Shown: piece after piece, positions 56,901-64,000 of the stretch
How the letters are laid out: each line of letters begins with the position of its first letter
Numbering within the stretch: the first letter of the stretch is position 1
Source of the DNA: Costus lasius
Lineage: Eukaryota > Streptophyta > Magnoliopsida > Zingiberales > Costaceae
DNA length: 64,000 nt
Direction: 5' to 3'
Assembly (NCBI GenBank): GCA_027563935.2
Contig: CM050449.1
Location: 55,259,949 to 55,323,948 of the forward strand
Position numbers and translations under genes: made by a program
Notes under the pieces: model-generated
The model's input: the letters and a program-made list of their open reading frames with translations, nothing else
Databases searched by the model: none
What the model was told of the DNA's origin: nothing

Positions 56901-59900
56901 GAAATAGAAGGCTCCAGTGACGAAGAAAATCTGGGATAGTAGGGTTACAAAACCTAGGGTGGGCCCTAGTTGTGCCATGATAAGGGAATCAATTACTTTG
57001 TGTATTAGTCAGTTTTACTGCATGTCATGTATCTTACCTATTAAAGATGTTTCTACTATACATCCAGCGGTGGGGATGTCTTTTCTTGCATCTATGTAAA
57101 CGCCTTAGTGCGAGGCTACGAGACAAGTCGAGTGCCAACTAGTCTTATTCTCATAAGGGTGGTAAAATGTAACTCTTTTAGCGACGTTATTGGATAGATA
57201 TGTGTAGTAGTTAAAGACCAGCGTGATGCTAATTCTTGTAGAACATGCTTGACAAAGAAGATCAATAAGACTCTTTTAAGATAATTCTTGCGAAGCATTA
57301 AATTAATTACCATAGCAATAGTAGAAAGTTAGCAATGGATGTCATTAAACGAGAAGTGTCTACCCAAGATGAAGAATGTGTGACATTCGAAATCTTCGCG
57401 GATCACCAAAGCCTGAAGTACTTATTTTCTCAGAAGGAATTAAATATAAGACAGCGAAGATGGGTGAAATTTCACAAAGACTATGACTGTACGCTTAATT
57501 ACCACCCGGGTAAGGCCAATGTTATCGCAGACACCCTAAGTAGGAAGACTGCAGGGGTGTTGACTCACTTGCGAGTAACACCGACTGAATTAGCACAACA
57601 GATGACAGATTTATGTGTTGAGATTGTGTGCCCCACTGAGCATGGTTGTTTGGCCGTGATGATGGCACAATCCCCTATGGTGCAGAAGATTATTGAGGCA
57701 CAACCAAATGATTGGTACCTGCAGTCTATCATTACGAAGGGTAAGAGAGAAGAATTTACCCAGGATGATCAGGGTGTAATCAGATGTCAGAACCGCCTAT
57801 GTGTGCCCGAGATAGTTAAAGATGAATTAATGGAAGAAGCACATAAGTCCAGATTTGCAGTACACCCTGGTGCCACTAAGATGTACAGAGACCTTCGAAA
57901 AATCTTATTGGTGGGAAGACATGAAAAGAAATGTGGTAGAGTATGTCGGGCGATGTCTGGTATGCCAACAAGTGAAAATTGAACATAAGAAACCTTCTGG
58001 GCTCTTATAGAGTATTCCTATTCCGGAGTGGAAGTGGGAACACATTACCATGGACTTCGTGACGGATCTTCCTAGGTCACGTACAAGCCATGACTTGGTT
58101 TGGGTAGTCGTTGACCGCTTGACCAAGTCTGTCCATTTCCTCCCTATCAGAAAGAATTACTCCATGGACAAGCTGGCAAGGCTTTATTGTCAGGAGATTG
58201 TACGGCTACATGGGGTTCCTGCTAGTATTATTTCTGACAGAGACCCACGATTTACATCTCGGTTCTGGGTTAGTTTACAAAAGGCCTTGGGAACTGAACT
58301 GCGGTTCAGTACGGCTTATCACCCACAGACTGATGGACAGTCTGAGAGGACCATTCAGACCTTAGAGGACATGCTTCGAGCTATCACTTTGGACTTCACG
58401 GATGGTTGGGAGTGCCATCTTCACTTAGTGGAATTTGCGTACAATAATAGTTATCATTCGACGATCCAGATGGCACCTTTCGAGGCTTTGTACGGTAGGA
58501 AGTGTAGATCTCCGGTGCTATGGGACGAAGCAGGTGAAAGCCGTGTGTTGGGACCGGCTATGTTAGCACTTGATGCCGAGAGAGTTCAGATTATTAGACG
58601 GAGATTATTAGCTGCCCAAAGTCGACAAAAGAGTTACGTAGACAAGAGACGGAGGCCACTTGAATTTGATGTCGGTGACCACGTGTTCCTTCGGATTTCT
58701 CCGAAGAAGGGTACGACTAGATTCGGGTATGCTGGTAAGTTAGCCCCGAGGTATATGGGTCCTTTCGAGATACTGGAGAGAGTTGGACCCGTCGCATACC
58801 GCTTAGCACTTCCACCGATGTACTCTTATATTCATCCGGTGTTCCATGTGTCCATGTTGCGTAAATACATCGCGGATCCATCTCATGTGTTGAGCCATGG
58901 TACGGTCCATGTCCAGGAAGATGCCACGTATGCCGAGATGCCTGTAGAGATCTTAGAGCGCAAAGAGCACAAGTTGAGAAATAAGGTAATCAGCCTGATT
59001 AAAGTCAAATGGAAACATCACCCTGAGAGTGCGGCTACTTGGGAACGTGAGGACGAATTTAGGAGAAACCATCCGGATCTATTTCCGGGAATGGAGGAGT
59101 AAATGAGTGATCGTTGTATTAGTGCTTTTGTAACCTTATTTGCTTATCAGTAATAAATATGTTTTGAATTTGGGGACCAAATTCTTTGAAGGTGGATATA
59201 ATGTTACGTCCGTGATAAAAACGGACAAAGGAGATAATAGTTTTAAAATAAAATAATAGTAAATTAATCGGGTGATGGGACGTTGCTGTAGACGGTGGTC
59301 AAACCCATCCCTTCACCGATCACCCGTTGTCGCGTTTCCCTTTTTCCCCTCTATTTCTCACCGTCGCCCTCGCCTCTCTCCATCACGAACAACGAACGCC
59401 GCCCTCCTTCTTCTTCGATCGACGCTTGCCCTCACCTCCACTTTGTCCGGCGACTCCTCCGGCGAGCTTCTTCGCCGTCCAACGACTGAAAATTCGGCCG
59501 CATTCGCCCCTTCCTTCTCCCACGCGTACGTGCCGACAAGAGACGCCTGCGAGCCCAAAATCCGGTGCGTTCCTTCTCCGGCGACCTCGGCAAGGCTCCC
59601 TCCAGTCTTGGCGGACCTTTCCTCCCCTCTCCGAAGCATTTCTGACGCCTTCTTCTCCGGCTCCGACGAAGTGCGCGAGCAGCGCCGCTGAGCCTTCGAC
59701 CTTAGATCTACGCGATCTCCGGCGTCTCCCTGGAAAATCGAAAGTACGGCCGGACTCACCTCGCCGGCGGCTACCTTTTGGCACTCCGAAAATTCCGATC
59801 GGTCACCGAAGTTACTGTTCCAGAGATCACTGTAGCGGCGGCGCTACTGTTCCGGGGAACTTTCCGGCGAACCTAGAAGTTCGTGTCGACGCGTATTTTG

Positions 59901-62900
59901 GGTTGGTTCTTGCGTCCTCCGTTGTCACGAGGCGTTATTCGTTTGCACAAGGCTGCGAACTCGGTTAGTACACGTACCCGCCTTTATACGTATACAAACG
60001 CATGCGTAATTATAAACTTGGACCTGTATATCTGACAAACCTGATTAAATGATTATACCTGGACATGACTACCTAATACTGACTCTTATAAGTAGATTAG
60101 CATAATATGAGAACTTACACCTGATTTACCTGTTAGGACCTGTTGATTGATCGCGTGATATCGGGTTGATTCTGTTTTACTGTACGTCTGCATCTGAGGT
60201 AGGGATTCTACCTCCTTCCTTTGTTACGGTGCCAACCGCATGTGTAGATTAGCGGCACCTTCTTGTTGTTGATATCACTGTTAATTACTGTTCTGATTCC
60301 TGTTCTACTCTAGTCTTTATCCGTTGACATATACTGCCTGTATGACACATGGTATGAGTATCGGTATTGCATGCTAGTCTGTAGAGATAGCTGGTATGAG
60401 TTATGTTATACATATGTATGAGGGCTGAATGTCTAGCGATAGATACTTCAGTGTACCTCGATGTATTGCCTGTGAGATTTCTGTTGAGACGCTGTGTGAT
60501 CGTCTCTGACCGAGAGAGTCCGATGTTATGGGCTTGAGGTCTGTTATCAGCCCAATAAGGGGTTGTACTGAATGTAGGACGCTACACTAGCGGGCTGTCG
60601 ACGGACAGTCGTCTCTACTGTTCGGGGAGCCATCAGTAGGGACCAATCTATTTTTAGAGTTGCGGGTCGTGGACCACTGCTGTACCAGCTCCCAGTTTTA
60701 TCTGTCTGAGGACATGTATATTGATACGTATTTGAGTTTGACTATACGATATACGGGACATGTAGAGTTATTGTGGCAATCTGGTAAACCCTTACACTCT
60801 GATCATGCACCATGTGATTTGTTATATCCCTACTTAGCCTCCGGCTAACCCCCTTTGTTTTGCCTGCAGGTTCAGGCGCGGCTCCTTCGGGGGCAGATTA
60901 GATAGATAGTTTGGTGACCACTAGTCCGATTTAGTTTTGCATCTGTCGGTCTGTTGTTTATTATATTTTTGCTATGTATAGTACCCATTTGTATTTTTGG
61001 CAACCAATGACCAAAAAATAGTGGAAGGTGATCCCAAACACTATTATTGAAATGCGACCTTGCCTAGGGGCTCTAGGCAAAGTGTTAACATTTCATGACC
61101 GCACTATTCTTTTTCATGTGCTCACCTGAATGGAGCATTATTTAGTATTATTTGAACATTATATGCAAATTGAAAAAAATAAATTCTACTTTATAAGGAG
61201 TAATTTAGACAATACAAATGAATGGTTAAATGGAGATCCATATGCAAAGAAAAATTGGTGTTTGGCAATGATATTTTGAAATGGTTAATTGTAATAAGAG
61301 CTTCAAAGAGGTGGGAAAAAAGATTCTTACTAGCTAGGAAGTTAAAAGAGAAGTGGCAAAGCATCAACTTTAATAGTACCAAATGAGGAAGAGGAGGGTA
61401 TTGATTGAAATTTAAGAAGAGGAAGAGTATAAATGTGATCCCAAGGTTGTCAAGTTGTGGCTATTGCCACAGTTTTTTGCATTGCAGATTTTGAGCATTC
61501 CACAATGCAATATTTGTAGTGTAGTGGGTTTGGCTATTTTGGCCATTGCATATGCTTTTCATGTTGTGGAAATTGGAAATAGTGGAAAACATAGAGATTG
61601 CACATGATATTAATGTGTAATGAGTGGTAATTCGGGAAGATGGGTGATGATGATGATGCTGCTAGGAAGAAAAGTTTTTGAGGATGAAAATGATAATGTT
61701 TTTAACTAGGAAAATGTTTATAGAGCTTCAGGAGTTGGAGAGTCTATAACATATACTAGTATCGCAAAGATTTTTTAAAAAAGGAACCCCTAGTATTCTT
61801 GTTGTTACATCTCATATAAAGAAAGGTTTGGTAAGTGCATCCTCTTCAACCAAACGAGGAAAAGATAATGTGGTTAAAGTGGAAGATGATACATTTTTTT
61901 GGAGAATAAAAAAGAATTAGAAGACATTGATTTTGAGGATTTAGAAGAAGTTGAAGGATATGCTACACTGTTCCATAATGAGAATGACGATAATGTTGGG
62001 GAAAGAGGTAGATGATAATGGATTTATTGTTTTTGTCTTTGGTTCAGTGTATTCATGATAATGGATATATTGTTTTTGTTTTTGGTTTAGTGTATTCAGT
62101 ATTTTGTTTTGAACTTTGTCTTTTTTTTCAATGATCTCATTGTGGATTTTTGGCTTTATACTAGTTTTTGCAATATGTTATTGAAATGATCCAGATGTGA
62201 ACTTGGATAACTATTATGATTTCTCATGCCTTAGTGACAAATAATATCTAGTGGATTTGATTAATTAGATTTTGATTTTTTTTGTCTTATTTTGAGATGC
62301 TGATGTGTACTCATTTTTTTATTGTTATTTCTGTTGTGATGCTATTGTAATTAATGATGGTTAGTTATATCTATTTTAAGACTAATATTTTTATTTACCA
62401 TCGAAATTTGTTTTTGTGTGATACTACTGTGTATACCGAAAAGGAAAGAAACTGGCTGGAAAAGAAAACTTGAGAAGAAAGGAAAATGGGTAGAAAGGAA
62501 AGGTGAGTCACGTGAAAATCATGTGTGAACAGAGGAAAAAAAACCATTGAGCAGACGTGGCTGTGGTTCGTTGTCGTCGGCATGGTTCTGGTCATCGTTG
62601 TCGGCGGCGGCAGTAGCGGCAGCGCGTACGAGTGTAGAGCAGGCAGAGGACTCGAGGGAGAGACGGGTGATGGCAGGCGAATGGCCGAGGCAGACGGCAG
62701 GCGGACATCGAGGCGGACGGGCGAGACAGATGTGGAGGCGAACGGGCGAGGCAGACGAAGGTCGATGGCAGGCGAGGCTATAGGCGTCGGAGGCGGCAGG
62801 CGAGGCAGGGGCGAATGGGGCGAATGGCGAGGGTCGATGGCAGGCGAGGTGACGGGCGTCAGAGGCAGCATGTGAGGCGAGGGGCGAACGCGGTGAACGG

Positions 62901-63879
62901 CGGAGGAGGTGGCAAGCGAGGTAGGGGGCGAACGGCGACAGTCGATGGCAGGCGTGGCGACGGGCGTCAGAGGCAGCAGGTGAGGCGACGGGCGAACGGC
63001 GAGGGTCGCTGTGTTGTTTTTTTTTTCTTTGATTCGTTGTCCGCCTGATTCGGAGGGACAATGAAACAACTGAAAGGAGGTAAATTTTCCTTTTCTTTTC
63101 CGTTCCTATTTTTCGGTCTGTTCCGATAAACAAAGGAAAAGTAACTTTTCTATCCTTTCTTTCCATTTTCTCCCCTAGTAAACACTACGTAAGGTAATTC
63201 TTTGAAGTTTGAACCAATATTTTGTTAGAATGTTATACTTTAATTTTCAATAGATAATGTAGAATTAACGTTTAATGTAATTGGAGTAGCCTGGTTAGTT
63301 TGTAGTATATTTAAAGCTAGGCCGTATCCTAGGTCATGCTATATTGTTTTATTAAATGTGTTAATTGTTTTCAATTGTATCCTTGCTGAAGAGGTATTAA
63401 CATGCATTGCTAAATTTTCTTTATTGTTTATTAACACTATCTAAATCTTACATTATTCTTACAGTTATGATGATGAGCCTCCGGAGCCTGAAATTGAGGT
63501 AGAAACTGGCTTTTTTTTTCCGTATCAACTTAGATATCCAATATTGTTTTTATGAGTGGTAATGTATGATAATATGTACACGTGAAGGAAGGAGCAGAGG
63601 AGGACCAAGAAAACAACAACAAAGATGCTCCAGATGATGTTCTAGGGGAGGGTGATGAAAAAGAACAAGAAGTTGTTGCACGGCCTAGAAAAACTTCAAA
63701 ATACATGACAAAATATGAGCGGGCAAGAATTCTTGGTACACGAGCTCTACAAATCAGGTATGACACAAGTCAACTGTGATTCCATTTTGCTTTAGCCCTT
63801 TAATTGGTGTCTGACATGATTGAACAGCATGAATGCTCCCGTGATGGTGGAGTTAGAGGGTGAGACTGATCCCCTGGAG
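47989..63879 (+). CDS. NRPB6: RNA polymerase II/IV/V subunit 6 (NRPB6), partial, spliced
   Basis: Shared subunit RPB6 (omega homologue), which latches the largest subunit during polymerase assembly in the nucleus. Exons: 47989-48023 ([11 protein letters not shown]), 34-nt exon 2 ([12 protein letters not shown]), exon 3 (acidic part, then [25 protein letters not shown]) and exon 4 at 63828-63879 ([17 protein letters not shown]). The last exon lies past the window. Exon 2 occurs at 52579-52612 and 63465-63498. Exon 3 occurs at 52703-52771 (cut by an LTR) and 63588-63757 (intact). All junctions have GT/AG. A working mRNA needs exon 1 joined to exon 2 of either copy and then to the right exon 3. 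If the left exon 3 is used, translation ends in the LTR at 52805-52807. Confidence 0.88.
48024..50083 (+). other. NRPB6 intron 1, unduplicated part
   Basis: Contains a TRIM element (49305-49808), short AT microsatellites (about 48735-48765) and otherwise AT-rich sequence. The CCTAGG-rich pieces at 48470-48530 and 49814-49850 may be arms of an older repeat into which the TRIM inserted. Confidence 0.5.
49305..49808 (+). mobile_element. TRIM element in NRPB6 intron 1
   Basis: Two direct repeats of about 165 bp (49305-49470 and 49644-49808), both starting TGTGATA and sharing AATGATATTGTATATAAG(A/G) and TAGTGAGCTTGCTA. TSD CAAGG at 49300-49304 and 49809-49813. After the first repeat comes ATAGTATCAAAGT, a decayed tRNA-Met-type PBS. 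The internal part is about 170 bp and non-coding. Orientation plus. Confidence 0.72.
50084..52771 (+). repeat. Segmental duplicate, left copy
   Basis: Matches 60968-63656 over its length, with a few percent differences in the left half and almost none in the last 450 bp. Holds the end of intron 1, exon 2 and the start of exon 3 of NRPB6. Ends where an LTR is inserted in exon 3. Confidence 0.92.
51535..52310 (-). repeat. GC-rich minisatellite-like block inside the intron
   Basis: An abrupt GC-rich island between AT-rich flanks, made of variants of GATGGCAGGCGAGGTGACGG followed by GCGTCAGAGGCAGCAGGTGA (near 51879, 51949 and 52055). It is bordered by GAAAGGAAAG-type sequence on the left and CTTTCTTTCC on the right, which suggests the arms of a non-autonomous DNA transposon. 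The long minus frames (51510-52280) follow from the GC bias and the repeat and are not supported as genes. Confidence 0.5.
52772..54854 (+). repeat. 5' LTR of the Tekay-type element
   Basis: 2083 bp. The left part is CT-rich and GC-rich, giving chance frames of up to 213 codons (52842-53538) that are repeated in the other LTR. The U5-side end carries four 36-bp repeats (54557-54690). Confidence 0.9.
54557..54690 (+). repeat. Four 36-bp tandem repeats in the LTR
   Basis: TTGACCGCTGCGCCGGTC (one copy GTCGACC...) starts near 54557, 54593, 54629 and 54665, spaced 36 bp. Each core has complementary ends GACCG/CGGTC. The 3' LTR lacks this part. Confidence 0.85.
54859..54870 (+). other. Primer-binding site (tRNA-Met type)
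   Basis: TGGTATCAGAGC, 4 bp inside the 5' LTR; usual for Ty3/gypsy chromoviruses. Confidence 0.88.
55016..55306 (+). pseudogene. Gag N-terminal remnant
   Basis: 96 codons from [14 protein letters not shown] to a stop after [13 protein letters not shown]. It is at the position of gag, but the capsid, zinc knuckle, protease and RT do not follow. Pro/Arg-rich towards the end ([13 protein letters not shown]). Confidence 0.5.
55740..56950 (+). pseudogene. Endogenous badnavirus-like (Caulimoviridae) fragment
   Basis: Near 55890-56010 one frame reads [17 protein letters not shown], then [19 protein letters not shown], the C-terminal end of a pararetroviral RNase H, closest by eye to badnaviruses. 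Two further frames follow (56094-56351 and 56352-56804), separated by one TAA; they may be the virus's C-terminal region, but I do not recognise a domain. A stop after GSSDEENLG closes the piece. There is no RT in the window. It is a broken relic. The left and right limits within 55310-57330 are not resolved. Confidence 0.5.
57335..57982 (+). pseudogene. Tekay pol: RNase H end and integrase zinc finger
   Basis: Resumes in RNase H with [26 protein letters not shown] and [17 protein letters not shown], then integrase N-terminal residues to about 57890. A one-base shift near 57905 moves the frame: the HHCC finger's [11 protein letters not shown] is in the next frame. A TAG at about 58008-58010 separates this part from the main integrase frame. 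The upstream RT is missing. Confidence 0.85.
58050..59102 (+). CDS. Tekay integrase core and chromodomain
   Basis: 350 residues, first Met internal. Catalytic core: MDFVTDLP (first Asp), [23 protein letters not shown] (second Asp), [15 protein letters not shown] (Glu). Then the GPY/F part ([24 protein letters not shown]) and at the C-terminus a chromodomain ([19 protein letters not shown] to [21 protein letters not shown]), which targets integration to chromatin marks in this clade. The C-terminal order is that of Tekay/Del elements. This is the best preserved frame in the element; it lacks its own start and the upstream pol. Confidence 0.9.
   Translation: MDFVTDLPRSRTSHDLVWVVVDRLTKSVHFLPIRKNYSMDKLARLYCQEIVRLHGVPASIISDRDPRFTSRFWVSLQKALGTELRFSTAYHPQTDGQSERTIQTLEDMLRAITLDFTDGWECHLHLVEFAYNNSYHSTIQMAPFEALYGRKCRSPVLWDEAGESRVLGPAMLALDAERVQIIRRRLLAAQSRQKSYVDKRRRPLEFDVGDHVFLRISPKKGTTRFGYAGKLAPRYMGPFEILERVGPVAYRLALPPMYSYIHPVFHVSMLRKYIADPSHVLSHGTVHVQEDATYAEMPVEILERKEHKLRNKVISLIKVKWKHHPESAATWEREDEFRRNHPDLFPGMEE
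59202..60969 (+). repeat. 3' LTR of the Tekay-type element, truncated
   Basis: Matches 52772-54548 with scattered single-base differences, then stops at the phrase TTTTTG(C/T)TATGT, where the sequence switches to the start of the duplicated NRPB6 segment. About 315 bp of the LTR, including the 36-bp repeats, are missing. Confidence 0.92.
60968..63656 (+). repeat. Segmental duplicate, right copy
   Basis: Second copy of 50084-52771, running on into the intact rest of NRPB6 exon 3 at 63657. Includes a second GC-rich block (about 62420-63190) and exon 2 at 63465-63498. Confidence 0.92.
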
Positions 63880-64000
63880 GTATGGTTTTGACATGATGTA
63901 TTCAGACCAGCCTGCAGAAATAATTATTAATTTAAGTTGTGCTTTATATTGAGATTCAACATGTTGAAAGCCACAATTTTTTGTTTATGCTGTACATCTC
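63880..64000 (+). other. Start of NRPB6 intron 4
   Basis: GTATGG donor after ...DPLE, then AT-rich intron sequence to the window end. The final coding exon is outside. Confidence 0.75.

Larger units (their letters stand above)
52772..60969 (+). mobile_element. Ty3/gypsy chromovirus, Tekay (Del) type, rearranged
   Basis: 5' LTR 52772-54854 (2083 bp, ends TGTTAC/GTAACA). PBS of tRNA-Met type (TGGTATCAGAGC, 54859-54870). Internal part 54855-59201, 3' LTR 59202-60969, truncated by about 315 bp. Inserted in exon 3 of NRPB6 (GGTGAT before the LTR). The right TSD is lost together with the LTR end. Gag is cut short, and protease and RT are missing. Confidence 0.9.

Overview
The window is nuclear DNA of a flowering plant, probably a monocot. 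The signs are an intron-bearing gene for RNA polymerase subunit 6 (NRPB6), dense nested LTR retrotransposons, a badnavirus-like fossil, and plant-type SINE, TRIM and hAT elements. There are no bacterial operons. Nearly all of positions 1-46240 is transposable element sequence; the one clearly real host gene lies in the right-hand quarter (exon 1 at 47989, continuing past position 64000).

The left part is a Russian-doll nest that can be unpacked from target-site duplications (TSDs). A hAT transposase gene (29520-31101, resuming at 43500) appears to be the outer host on the left. It is followed on its left side by a Ty3/gypsy chromovirus whose 5' half is outside the window (fragments 15535-16009, 17877-18187, 25989-26886). 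That chromovirus is broken by a degenerate Ty1/copia element (250-15534), by an Athila/Tat-type solo LTR (16015-17871, TSD CCCAC) and by an almost complete non-autonomous Athila/Tat-type element (18193-25983, TSD CTGAC). The copia 3' LTR is in turn broken by another Athila/Tat-type element (5338-15207, TSD TCTTT), and that element's LTR by a copia solo LTR (13029-14728, TSD CTCTG). The hAT gene is broken by a 12.4-kb Athila/Tat-type element (31107-43494, TSD AGGAT) whose own LTR holds another solo LTR (41358-43262, TSD GAAAT).

The Athila/Tat-type LTRs share two features that ordinary annotation would not name. One is a run of five hairpins with the same apex: a bulged G, 3 bp and a GAAA tetraloop. 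Their stems differ in sequence but stay paired, with compensatory changes. The other is an array of roughly 70-bp units built from paired palindromes such as TTACGGCAGTGCCGTAA and TACGGTACCGTA, found in the first half of each LTR and again inside each element.

Right of the hAT C-terminal region (43500-43930) lie fragments resembling host genes (an RRM-like piece, and two DUF3326 exons with an intron between them), a hAT-like terminus near 46240, and a fossil gag fragment. Then comes NRPB6. Its exon 1 is intact. Exons 2 and 3 occur twice: a left copy in which exon 3 is cut by a Tekay-type chromovirus LTR at 52772, and a right copy in which exon 3 is intact and exon 4 follows. The segment 50084-52771 is repeated at 60968-63656. 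The left edge of the second copy is fused to a truncated 3' LTR of that retrotransposon. The locus therefore looks like a recombinant, or a mis-joined assembly, of an insertion allele and an empty allele. The Tekay element itself has lost most of gag, protease and RT; in their place is a fragment with a badnavirus-like RNase H end.
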